Source of the DNA: Labyrinthula sp. Ha
Taxonomy: Eukaryota > Sar > Bigyra > Labyrinthulida > Labyrinthulaceae
DNA: 64,000 nt
Assembly: GCA_015227615.1 (NCBI GenBank)
Contig: JAALGZ010000003.1
Coordinates: 868,001-932,000 of the forward strand
Reading direction: 5' to 3'
Both the position numbers and the translations under genes were made by a program. The notes beneath the pieces are model-generated. The model made no database searches. It was given only the letters and a program-made list of their open reading frames with translations, and had not been told where the DNA came from. Shown piece after piece: positions 32,361 to 44,577 of this stretch (positions are counted from its first letter, which is position 1; each line of letters starts with the position of its first letter).

Positions 32361-35300
32361 TCTATACGAATAAGAGGACATAAGAGAAACGAGGGTTAAG
32401 AGAAGAAGAATTTACAATTTCATTATATCCCTGTGTTTTCGTTTATTTAAGGGTGATTTCATTGTGTGATTTTTCTTATTATCTTTTTCTTCTGCTTTTT
32501 TTTTGTATATTGATTTTATTATACGTTAAGGGGATGGGTATATGAAGAAATTTATCCGGTGAAATCATGCAATGAAAAAATAATTACAACGCGAATATAA
32601 AATATAAAGATCATGATGAGAAAACCTGATTAAATGCTGAAAATGGGAAGATCCTTATTCATAAAAGTTTCTAATAGAAAACAAAAAGTATGAAGATGGT
32701 GAACAGAAAATTAGGGTTACTTCATGATTCTATTGGATGATGGATCTGTTTGTAAGGAATACATGGGTTTTGTGTTTTCGGAGAAGGAGAAATATATCAA
32801 TTATTATATACGAGGTAAAACTAAGAAGTTAGAGCTAGGTTAAAGAAACGATCTTTAGGATTTAACTCTTCTTCGAATAAATCTTTAAGATTTAACAAGC
32901 AAAGAGTATATCTTGAGCTTCTATCCTGCAAAAAAAATGCAACAGAGGCATATCAGGTGCAGTTTTCATAGCCTACAGTTTCAAGCCGGCGAACATAATA
33001 GACAGTAAGAAACATTAAAGAGCAACTTCGCTTTCTGAGAAAAAGTTTAGAATTGTACTTACCAGTGAAAACGTTGGAAATAGTTTATGTTGCATCTTGA
33101 AAACTCAACTGGGTAGATTTGACTGAAATAAGCTTAATTATCGACTCTTAATTCTACATTAAAGAAAAATGACGAATTTTGACGATGCACCTTTGATGAG
33201 TAAACATTGTGCCGTAGGTCAGTAAGCCTTTATCAACTGGCCTGGGAGCTAAGAGGATAAGCAAAATCGGATGCTGAACATACCCCCATTAAAACATTGT
33301 CAAATGGAGGTGCATGAAAAATGAGGACAATAAATTTAGTAGAGATAAAGGCCGAATTCCCAAGAAACTGATGTGTATATGGACTCAACCGTTTGTTCTT
33401 TAGCGATGCGGTATTTGCAATATCAGTATCACACAATCTGGGAGTTAGTACTTTGAATCATTGTTAAGAGTTCATTGATGAAAGAAGCAGAGGCGCTGTT
33501 AAAACAAAGCTGGCCTTGCTAAATTAATTAAAAAGTGTGTGGCTCATTTCAGGGTAAAAGACAATGTTCTTCAATGCTAGAGGCATGCTTGCTAGTAACA
33601 GCTTCTATGATCTTAATTCCTAAGTATTCAAACATTCAAGCGCAAACTCAAATTCTACTTTGAGATTTGTATTTTGAAGCAACGTTTAATGACTATGATC
33701 AGGATAGATTGTGCACCGGTGCTGGCTAAAGTGATGATTCAAGGGCATGAGTCTTTGCCGATAACAGCCGTTACTTAGGGTTTACTGGTTGTCTTCTACT
33801 CCGAGAGCAAAGAAGAGCCTGCATAGAATGATAGAACGAGATTCTTAGCCCAAGGGTGTAATACATGAACATTGTTTGTGATGTTAATTTTTAATAACCT
33901 TGAGAGCCAACTTTTCATGATATATTGTTCAATCCTTAGTACTTGGGTGATGTTTTAACATAGGGAATACTGAGTCAGATAAACAAGACCTAGCAGCTGA
34001 TTCACAAAGCTTTCATCCCAATAACAATACGTGGTTGGGATTCGAGGAAGTGTTGTGCTCCAGAGAGACCTTGTTATCACATTGATTTCTCCCAAGCTTC
34101 AATGACGGCAATTCGCTACTTATTCAATATCATGATTTAGAGTTTTAGTCTGATAAAGCTGCTAATATTTCAATCACCTGAAAGATAAGTCATATTTATA
34201 CAAGTAAGGCTTGTACATAATAAATAGAATTCATTAGTTTTATTCTTCCATGCCTGATATTGTACGAATTCATGCATGTCCTTTCACTTTAAGGTCTTGC
34301 TTTTCACCCAGCACATGCAAACTGAATAATACTTCTATTAGATTTAGGAGTTTGAGTGGTTCGGGGCTCTGAAAATGAAAGTGCAACTCCTTGCAGTTAG
34401 ATTACCTACTTCTAATCCCTCTCTTGTGGTCTATTTGACTAGTAACTCTTATATATTCTTCACACAGATATTGTTACAAGATAAAAAGCTTACTCAAACT
34501 TCTCCGTAAGTAATATCTTCATACTTGGTCTGTTGATAAACCCGTTTATTATGTATGTGTTTAGCTTTTAGATTTTCCCAAAACCAAAAAAAGTAATTTT
34601 GTAAGAATCTATTGATTCGTGTTGAAGAATAAGCAACGTATCTTGATTTTTTTGGTATCTTACTTGCGTGAGGCTAGCTGAAAGAAAGAGAAGGGTTCAT
34701 GAATGACAATAGGATTTTGGTATTTATCAGCAATTATCGAATCAACAGTAACGACGCTAAACCCTAAGTCAGTTAGGTTCTAGTATTAGCCTTATTCTAT
34801 GACTTATTTATATTCTAAATTTTATTGAAGCTATTACTTTTTAAAGTAGGAATCTATGGCGGGGTTAAATCTGATTTTCCTACTCTAACGAGGCACAAGA
34901 TACAGCTAGCCACGAAACAAGAAAACAATATTGCTCTCAAATAAGATAATTCTTCGATATTCAAAATTCAGCCTTTATTGAACTTTCCTTGGCTATTATA
35001 ATTAGGATGTCACTGCCCAAGCAAAATTTAGTTTCCGAAAACTAATTATAATAAACAAAGTTCTTCTGTAGCTGACCCAGCTTTATGCAACTTCTGGGTT
35101 TGAGCCAATTGATTCATACTGTTCAGGTAGATTTGCATATGTCATGTACCATTAATATTGGCACAATAAATTGACAACATATTTATAATACAAACTTAAA
35201 ATAATTGGATATATCTAAACTTCTTACAGTGATACGTATAGTCACTAAGAGCTATGACAGGTATATATAAACAATGCTCGTAGTTAACATTGATTTTCCT

Positions 35301-38300
35301 ATGAATTAGATTAAAATAGGCAGGATGAGTGTAATGTCGAAGGTCATATGTAAATAATGAATTTCAACAAAAAATCAGAGACACAACCATGGTTCTCAAC
35401 TCCAGCAGTATTCTACCTCTAAAGAATTTTTCTTATACCTAGCTGTAAGTGGCACTTTGTAGTTTGTTTGGACGTTAATATTAGAAAAAAAAGCAAATGT
35501 TTCTATATATGATGAAGCTTAAGGAAATCGTTTGATAGGACTGACTTATGTCGTAACTGTAAGCAATCCTATTGCAATCAATTCATTTCATGACACTTGT
35601 GGTGCTGATCTAGGTATAATTGTACTTATTTAGTAACCAAGGCGACATCTATGTTCTAGGGAAAGAAGCTAAGCAAGAAATATTGAGTTTGTTCTTGGTA
35701 GCTATTACTTAGCATTTAGGAGCATGAGCTTCATATTATCGATTATAAGTTCCCATGAACAAATGTTAAGCCTCATAACAGTGCAGTCAGAATATTTGAA
35801 CCAGAGATCCTAGCTAAAAATTGCCGAAAAAAGGATTAAAGTAAGTAGATGACATCTTCTCAGCCGCGTTACAGGATTGATCTATATGAAATAAAATAAT
35901 CTAATTTTCTCAGATTTTATTATTTTCTTCGATTTAAGGAATGTTTTGTCCCACTTAAGCAAAATTCTCAAATTTTTGAAAAGTTGTTGATTCTAAATAT
36001 GTTAAAAGTATAAACTTATTTTATAGTTTTGACGTAAGCTAACAGATAGTCATTGTTGAATAGCTCAATAAATGGCGGGCTTAACGATTTATGCATAGAG
36101 TCCGTATATACAAAGATTTTTTCCACTTCTCCAAGGAGGTATTTATCCGCGAACTGGGGAAGAAAAAAAGTGGGTTTGAGGAACCTCGGTAGAGCTGTGT
36201 CTCTGGTTTAAATATTAGCTCCATATGCAGCTCACAATAACTTAAATTAAACTCCGAAATGCTAATATGTCCTACGCGCAATCAATACATATAGAGTTAT
36301 GTCTATATTAAGATACACGAGAATATTCCAAATTAAACTTTAAATATTTTCTATAGTTGCCCTAACTAATAATTAAAAATTGTACAATGGGAGTATTTTC
36401 GTGTCGAAGGATTCAACGAAAACTACGATTGTAGATTTCTTTGAAAACTAAACTGCTTTCATTAACATGGGTTTCGAGCTAGGAATGACCAAAGGACGCA
36501 GTTAAATCACAAAAACGTGCCATAAAATATAGCGAACGTAACCACAATATTTAACCCATCCAGTAACGTTAAAATATGCAAACATGAGCAGAATCTAATA
36601 ATAATACGAGAAAATTACTTGGTGACATATGAACCCCGAATCAAAGCTTTACAAAAAGTATCAAATTATTTTGAGTAAAATTAGAAGTTATACTGACAAG
36701 TCTCGTTTTGATTAACTGAATGAGCTTTCATGTGCAAGAAATTTCTCAACAGAACTAATAAATTATAAAAAACCTGAGTAATTATAATTGAGGATTAACT
36801 TTCGGAAAAATTTAAAACATAGCCAAAGAAAATGATGTTACCGAGAGTGGGTAATATGTACGGATACATTTTGAGTTATTCTGAGTTTTTTAACCAAGTT
36901 TATCTTATTGATAATTCCCTAACTATTGTTGACAGGTTATTGATAGTTAAGGGTTACCAATAATGTTGTTGTCCATATGCCCCATTAAATGAATGTCTTT
37001 AGACTGCGCGAAGGATGAATCTTTTTTTAACTTGATCAGAGAGCTAAGACCCAATTAATTAATTGTTATGATGGATGAACAGAAGAAACACATATTTGAA
37101 TGTCTTAATAATACTCATAATAAAAAATAGCCATTCGTTTAATAGCAAATTTGTCCTGGCAGATGCCCATCCGGATGAGCTCGGTCAGGAACAGAGACGA
37201 ACCGTAACTTTCATTAGTTAGTACATAATTTCCAGCAGCTTAAAAACTGGAATGTCAATTCTTATTTCGTCAATAATAATAAAATGAAATCAATATGTAC
37301 CGCTAGAACATGCTTTTTTTATATCAAACTAGAACCTAGCCAAACTTCTCCACAAGAAAACTAGATATATCACCCATCAAACTTACAAGAGGGAAAACCC
37401 CTACTATCCCAACAATGAATATTTCGTGCAGATTATCCCATAAAGTCATCTGAGAACCGTTTAAAATTTCTAAATGGATAATTGCAGCGATATTGTCCAT
37501 GCAACCCCAATAATCCATTCAACACACATCCAAATTTCGTAATAATAAGGTTATATTTTGAAACAAAAAAACTTTAAGATCAAGTCTGACACAGTTCTGC
37601 AATCCCAGTATAACACCAGAAAATCTTCCGTTGCTCATTCCCTTACTACAAAAACACCTATAATTGGGTTACTTTCTTATTCTCTTACCATGCTATTATG
37701 TTTTCCCTTTATTGCAACTTCGGATTTCATGCCACATCTAACTGTACAATAGAACTGGAAACATCTTCTATAAATGTTTACAAGGGAACATATGCTCATA
37801 ATGTATCATTTTAAGCCTTTACTAAGTACCTCGAAAGGCTGCGATATGTATTCAGTTGTTAGTATGCATTTGAATTAAATGTAGGATTCACCGATTGCTC
37901 CCAGGCTACTTTATTTAACCTAGAGTGTTGTTTGTAGGTTTTCTCTTCAATTTATGGTAAATCTTAAGCTAATCTATAATGAACACGCAGTATCTATAGA
38001 AGATTTTATGATTTGGCGACGGCCAGCCGATGATCTTATGTAATTTTCTAATACAAGTCACGTAACCTTAATGACTTAAGAAACTTAGTATCCAGTCCTT
38101 GAACCCAAACGTTGTTTTATTTAAGTGGCCACTTTCCTATTTAACGTATTTTTCTATTTTGCATATCATTGCATTGTCATTTTTTTGGGTTCACTTTTAA
38201 TTGAATGTAGCTCCTGCTCATGGTTGTCATGCCTTGATGATGGGTTGCAGGAAGATGATAATAATTCCATAAAGCCATAGTAACAAACATATTCTTGGGA

Positions 38301-41300
38301 AAAAACTTTGATTTAGTATAGCAAATGCCAAGTGTAACTACGTTCTCAACCCTGTAACCCAAATAGGGATGTGATTTAGAGAATCTTCATCAAAAGTTAA
38401 TTATTAATATCAAAATAATTCTCGAATTTAATAAATATTGTCAGATTTTGATATTCCCAAGATGATTTTCTATTCCTTAAATGCTAAATCTAAACTTATT
38501 TCAACTGATGTCAGGTCACATGGTCTGTGGATCAACGTATCCAAATGATTCTTTTGTCGTTTTTGTTCTGTATGAAAGATTTTAACCATACGAGTCGAGA
38601 GCATGCAAGGGTTCATCGAGAGCTCTTACATTATATCCTGTATGTTTATAGGATTAATTTTTATCTTATTGGAACAAAATGTAGATATGGACAGTTGGAT
38701 GAGCCATTGATAACAGAATCACATTCTAATATCGTTAGGCTATTATTAATAATTGGAGTGACAAAGTGCACACAATAATGCTCAGAAACTAGCAAGACAG
38801 TCATTTTGAATACCATTGAATGGAAAAGCTGGAAAGATGCAGCTAATGAATTTGTGAACTAGAGCAGAAAATAAGGGAAAGAGTTAGGAAACATCTAGAT
38901 TGAGTGTATAATAATGATATCATTTATTAATCGGCCATGTAGCCAATTCCTCGGCTCATTCTATCCATATTTCGAAAGTCAATCATAATGTCTCATAAAA
39001 GTTTCGAAATCGCTCAAAGGAAATGGAGAACCACAATAGTCGGTTGATATATATTGATAATATGAAGCGGAATCCCTAATCCAAATCATTTAGACTATGA
39101 ACTCTTAACATCGCCAAGCTGCTTGGCAAGAGAAATATTGGAACAAAGCAGTTCAGAGAATATTAAGCAAATACCACACGTAGGTCAGCTATTAATGGTT
39201 CAAAATATTAGAAAAAGATAAATATACTTTCAAATTAGCTATTCTACCTATCTTCACGAAGGCATGTTCTACAATAGTAGTGCTGCATAAATCATCATCT
39301 TTCTAAACAATAATACGAGACACGAATAAATTTCAACCGATTTTATGCCTCCAGAAGTGAAGCACGAGAGCAAAAATTAAAGTGAAACGCTACCCTGGTT
39401 GTTCCATCTCTCTTTTGAGCTTGTTACTGATTCCTATTTTTATGGGCATGTAATTCTTCTACCTAGGTAACAATAGTCCAAATCATGTTCAATGTCATCC
39501 AGATGTACTGAGATAGCTTATATTGTGTAAGTTTTGCCTCCGTGTTAAGGGTTTCGATAACAAGTTTTCTAATTAGTATTAATGAAGCTTAAATGAAATC
39601 TCAAGACTGATATTTCAACTTTTTAAATAGTCTTACAGCTATTGCAGACCAGAAATTTGGACTCAACTGATTTTTTCATCTTTACTTTGTAAAGAAACCT
39701 AAACTCTGCACCATTATCCCTACAGTACTGAAAAGAAGTTAAGACAAGCTGAATTTATACTCACTAGAGTATGCTACTACTATGTCTTTGCTTAGCGGTG
39801 CCTAGCTGCTAAACCAACGTTACTTCTGCATCATTAGAACCACTCACATTCGTTATTATATTGCTTTTCATAAACTAAAACCAGAAAAATCCGTTTTATA
39901 TATCTGTACTAAGTGAAACAGGGTTTAAGGAACAAGAACTATGAGTCAGAATAAAATTGTTCATAACCAAATATCTCATGATTTATTTCAGTTGCACCGT
40001 CTGCAGCTCTATAATTGACGAATAATTTATACACGTCGCTTGCTATTAAATGTATTAATTGAAGTTTACTTGTTCTTCGTTGACTAACTTAAGAATTGCT
40101 CTTCTTATGTTTAAGCAAATGAGAAAGGATACCAATTGAAAGCTTTAATTAAACTCCGGAGTCCAACTAGGAGAAGAAATAGGTTTCAACTTATTTTCTG
40201 TTCAGTAAAATCTAATATAGGTCTAGACTCTTTGAAGAACCAAAGAATCCGAACTTAAAACTCAACCCACCTTTTTAGCCCCTCGTCTATATTCCAGCAC
40301 TAAATTTTGAAACCATAAAAACCTCTAGCCGAACAAAAAAATCCAAGACTATAGCCATTTGTCCACATGTCGACGACTGTGTTTAATTCTATTCACAGCA
40401 ACCAAGAAAAAATACATTGTGACATGTGTAGGCTCACTGTATCTCATGCAATACAAAAAAAAATATCAAGCTAATCCGTACTAAGAAAAAGATTCCAATT
40501 TTCGAAAAGGTGTTTCGGTCGCTTGTTGTTCAGCCTAATTCTTCCTTGTAGAAGTTGAGAATCATACAATGTCCTTTATTATGTATTTTATTTTACAAGG
40601 AGTAACAATTAAAAGAAAAAAACAATCACCTTCTTTGAATAGTTGAAAAATTTAAGAGCAAGGAACTAATCTGGCGAAATTGTCTTTTTTGTTTTACTTC
40701 AAAAGGATACCTCTTCACGCAGGGTAATGAAATAAAATCTTAACACATTCAACAATATTTAATATTTTTCATACCTGTTTGCAAAGAGGAAATGAACACC
40801 ACAAACCTATTCATAGTGTGTCCTACATAACAATGTAGGTAGCACAACAATAAGAGAACATATATAAGAGAAATGCCAGCAAAAATAATAGGCATCTAAA
40901 GCAATGCCACTCGTGTTATCAAAAGCTAGAGCAAGGTATATTTTTGGTATGATTTACACATATAGAAATCTGTTGCAGAACAGTTTTAGACAACACACAC
41001 ATCATATAAATTCTTTTGGGTCATTCACGTATATGTATATCTTATTGCATTGCGAATTAATAAGTATTCTTGCCGAAGAGGATAAGTTACAAGTTTTTAA
41101 ACAAGCTCTTCTCCTCACTGTTTTATGGGAAACTTCTTAAAGTAAATGATTATCTTGTATTCTCCTCCCTATTTGGAAAAACCCAGGAATCTTTCATACG
41201 ACAGTATTATTTCAAACTATATATTCTGGTGAAAAAAATGTGGCTATTATATTTTTTATCTTAACAACCCTATGAAAATAAACACATATGATATAATATT

Positions 41301-41453
41301 GATTCCACAACTATATTAACTTGCACATGAACAGAAGAGCTGGATACTTAGAGAATAAAAACTTCAGTATAAAAGTATGCAATACATAATATATAAGTAA
41401 TAAATAGAAATAAGAACATGTTTTTTTGAGAGTTCTTTTCTTAACTTTTAGGT
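32361..41453. other. Nine-kilobase gene desert
   Basis: The largest gap in the window. It is AT-rich with stops dense in all frames; the longest open frame is 83 codons (38527-38778). I see no domain, RNA gene, long repeat or transposon structure. The first few hundred bases must contain the UBE2H-like promoter. Function unknown; it may simply be expanded intergenic DNA. Confidence 0.55.
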
Positions 41454-42158
41454 TTAAAGGTCAAGAAACTGCTTCTTTGCTTCAAATATGTGAACTGCTC
41501 TTTCCATAGACATATTAATAGTTACCTCTGACAATACAAATTTTTCCCATGTGTGATCCATAGTATTGTTTTTTTGTGTTGGAATATTTCTCCAGTATTC
41601 TAGAAAACATTCTGGTTGTCTTTCTTCCCAATAATTTGAAGATGTACAAAAACAAAAACCATGAGGTGGAATAGCTTCTAACTTTCTTTTATAGAAGAAA
41701 GTACCTTCATCTAAAATAATAAAAGAAACTCTTATGCTGTCTAGTATATCAGTGTCTGCAGAGAGCAAATTTGCCCCCAATAAAAGAAGATCTACACTCC
41801 AGTATAAGACATGTCCAGCGCGAAATAGTATGTAATAAAGGAGAGCAAAAACAGTGAAAGCTGCATAGAACAAGGCGATTAAGAAGTAAATAAAAATCAA
41901 TATTCCAGATAATATCAACGTAATGGATAAAAAAAAATCTAACTTATCTGCTTTCCAAGTATTGTATGCATGTAAGCCACAGTTGATAACTTCAACAAAC
42001 CAAATATGATTTCTAAATTCCTTTCTTTCAGGAACGCTGATAGTGATAATATTCGTTCTATTTAAGGTAAGTTCATTATCTAAACAGAATACATCAAAAG
42101 CATCGAGAACTTCTTTCCTAAGCTCTTCTCTTCTTGGGAATTGATGGAAAAAACTCAT
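41454..42158 (-). CDS. Membrane protein of unknown family (intact copy of a tandem pair)
   Basis: A 234-residue frame starts at the first ATG (42158). The N-terminal 60 residues are soluble (HQFPRREELRKEVLDAFDVF). A long hydrophobic stretch at about residues 78-137 (LSITLILSGILIFIYFLIAL and on to VLYWSVDLLLL) could span the membrane two or three times. The C-terminal 85 residues are soluble and include ILDEGTFFYKRKLEAIPPHG. I recognise no family. A degraded relative with the same order of segments lies 200 bp upstream (42360-43065). The conserved parts in both are NRxNIxxISVPER near the N-terminus, the membrane segments, and LDEGxFFxKRKLEAIPPH. This conservation supports a real coding gene. 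No intron is needed. Confidence 0.7.
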   Translation of the reverse strand: MSFFHQFPRREELRKEVLDAFDVFCLDNELTLNRTNIITISVPERKEFRNHIWFVEVINCGLHAYNTWKADKLDFFLSITLILSGILIFIYFLIALFYAAFTVFALLYYILFRAGHVLYWSVDLLLLGANLLSADTDILDSIRVSFIILDEGTFFYKRKLEAIPPHGFCFCTSSNYWEERQPECFLEYWRNIPTQKNNTMDHTWEKFVLSEVTINMSMERAVHIFEAKKQFLDL

Positions 42159-42359
42159 TTCCAATTCGTTATGTATTTTGGGAAGATATCAGAAAACAAT
42201 AGCTAGATTAATATTTCAAAGATAACCAAACTATTACTTTGTTCTAAAGAAATACTTAGACTGTGGTTTAACTTTTACAAAACAATATATAAATTCATTT
42301 TAATTGATAATATCTTATTACGTGAACATATTTTTTTAAGCCTCATCAATGTAAGTTTT

Positions 42360-43065
42360 TTAAACTTGATAAAGTTGCCTCTTCACTTTCATTAATAGCT
42401 CTACCCGTTTGGTGCTTATTTTGAATGAGCTTTCTTTTCTTATCACAGGCTCCCATAAAACTTCTTTTCTGAATACAACATTTATTATAACATCTTCCAA
42501 CGTCTCAAAATAACTTTCTGGTTGCTTTTCTTCCAACTAATTAGAATTTACACAGAAATATAAGAAATGTGGCGGAATTGCTTCAAGCTTTCTTTTATGA
42601 AAGAAAAGACCTTCATCCAAGATAAGAAAAGTAACGATAATATCATGTTTAATCTTACCCTCGTAGGCAAACTGGCTGAATATATTTACCTCAGAATCTA
42701 CCAGCCAATAACAAAGGTGTTGAGCACGATACAAGAGATACCCTAAAAGATGTGCAGAGTATTGAATTGCCGAATGAAAAACTATACATAGGGGCAACCC
42801 GAAAAAGACTCCGGAATGAAAATAATAGAAAAGAGCGAAAGATCTCGAAACTTTTGCAAATATAAAATTTACATAGCTGGATGCTAGAAACAATGAACTG
42901 GAAACAAGAAAAGTAGGCTGCAAATTCGTTTCTTTCAGGTACACTGATAGCAAGAATGTTTGCTCTGTTTAAGATCAACTTTTTATCGAAGCAATACTCA
43001 TCAAAGGCAATAAGAGTTTATTCTCTCAACTTTTTCTTTCTCTAGCACTTGTGAAAGGCACTCAT
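42360..43065 (-). pseudogene. Degraded paralogue of the adjacent membrane protein
   Basis: The segment aligns end to end with the intact gene at 41454-42158 but is broken. From ATG at 43065 it reads MSAFHKC then a TAG, and a second stop interrupts LRE-TLIAFDEYC. NRANILAISVPERNEF continues in frame, after which the frame shifts into the hydrophobic part. ILDEGLFFHKRKLEAIPPH is followed by an in-frame TAG at the position of Tyr in the intact copy's NYWEERQPE. The tail (EEKQPESYFETLED and on) then runs to a TAA at 42360. At least three stops and one frameshift make it a pseudogene formed by tandem duplication. The spacing between the two copies is 201 bp. Confidence 0.8.
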
Positions 43066-44074
43066 CTTTGTTTCTTGCTTGGTTGGGTATTCGGTAATAT
43101 TTCTGGAAGTTCACTTGTTTTACTCATACTTGTCGCTAAAACGTCATGATCAGCAACAAAAGTAGAGTGTCACCATAATAATACCGTAGCTTACCGTAAC
43201 TAAAATTTTCTCAATTCTTTACAGCGCCAGTACCGCTACAGATTCTTACCGTTCTATCGCGTTATTAACGCGGTAGAGTGTTTGGTTAAGAAGACCTAAA
43301 CTACAGAAGCTTGTTTACCTATCCGGTTTTATCTTGTGCATCAATTCCTAATCTTTTGTCCTAGTGTTGGAGAGCTCCACGTGTGTCTTTAAGCAACCGT
43401 CTTGGCATTTTTATCTTAATATTGAGTGATTGTTGATTCTTCACTTTAATCTAATGTGGCATAGTGATGACAAACTCTGTCTACCAACCAAATTACCCCA
43501 TTCCATGATATTAATAATGTTATCCCAGCAATCCTTAGTGATACGCCACAACGGGTTATAACTGCATTCCTCCAGGTCCGAATGGTACACAATTATTCTC
43601 TTACCAAATCAACAGTTTTCACACTCAACATAAATACCAAACTATGGAGCTTCAATTCTTCCTTACAAAACAAACCAAAATTCACACTCAACTGAATTTC
43701 ATTGGTACCCTAACTTTATTTGAAAATGAACTTCATATTCAGCAACTGTTGTTTTATGAGCTCAGATTTTACAACTCTTGATGCTCATTTAGTTACCTGA
43801 TCTGAACCAGCATCAACTATTATCATTTTGTCAAAGCTGCGAAAACCCGTTGTTTATATTTTGAACTTAAACCCACTTAGATTAGTTGTACTTCAATATC
43901 TTTTATTTTTCTTTTAAGGAAGTCATGTTTTCCCGTTATACTTTCCCAAACCTTGCACTCATTGTACCTTATCTTCGTATATTGTAATCTGAACTCTTCG
44001 AAAGGACATTGTTCTCGATATTGCATTACTCGATATTGTATAAAGAATTCAGGCAAAAAAGGAGTAACTTCAAA
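43066..44074. other. 1-kb intergenic region
   Basis: It lies between the pseudogene start and the RNASEK-like gene start (divergent orientation). There is no gene or repeat that I can recognise; it presumably holds the promoter of the RNASEK-like gene. Confidence 0.5.
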
Positions 44075-44534
44075 ATGGCAAATTCTTGTGTTACGTGTTG
44101 CATATGTTGCCTAACAAAATCTGGCTCTCTGTGCTGTGGAATCTTCAGGTATTTTTTTAATTTTATTATTACTCTTCTAGCATTGTCGGAGCAATATTTC
44201 TTACCTCTCTTGGGTTACTTCTCCAGTTTCAAGGTGAATACATCCACATTCCTGTCGAATATGAAGAAGGAGATGATTTTCATCACGAAATAGACACCGC
44301 CAGGACAAATGCATATTCTGGTGCTATAACCTACGTTGTAGTTATGGCCCTGTGCGCTGGAAGTTACCTTTTCCATTCAAAGAAGGAGGTTGAAAGTAAA
44401 GATCTAAAAGGAGAAAAACCTACCTTAACCGATCTTCCCGTATTTTGTTTCCTCATATTATTATTCAGAACCTTAGCTTCTTAGGAATGGGCTCGGAGAT
44501 CAACGGAAACGGAAAGAAGGTACATGTTTCGTAG
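44075..44534 (+). CDS. RNASEK: RNASEK-like V-ATPase-associated membrane protein
   Basis: A small split gene. Exon 1, 44075-44148, encodes a Cys-rich start (MANSCVTCCICCLTKSGSLC). A 32-nt GT-AG intron follows, then exon 2, which gives CGIFSIVGAIFLTSLGLLLQ, an extracytoplasmic acidic loop (VEYEEGDDFHHEIDTA) and a second membrane helix (YSGAITYVVVMALCAGSYLF). The two-helix layout, the CCG start before helix 1 and the acidic loop match RNASEK/ribonuclease kappa, a subunit of the V-ATPase Vo sector (yeast subunit f). A second GT-AG intron of 29 nt at 44440-44468 probably removes an extra hydrophobic tail and gives 132 residues ending at 44534. Without it the protein ends at 44484 with 125 residues. 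It is convergent with POLD1, 43 bp apart. Confidence 0.78.
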
Positions 44535-44577
44535 ATAGCTCCTCTTATTTATCTTTAAACTTTGAAACGTATTTGGT

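Noticed and set aside
32361-32420. Extra 29-nt intron upstream of the UBE2H ATG to supply the missing first helix
   Set aside because: The upstream frame it would join contains a stop directly before the junction. It could at most be a leader intron.
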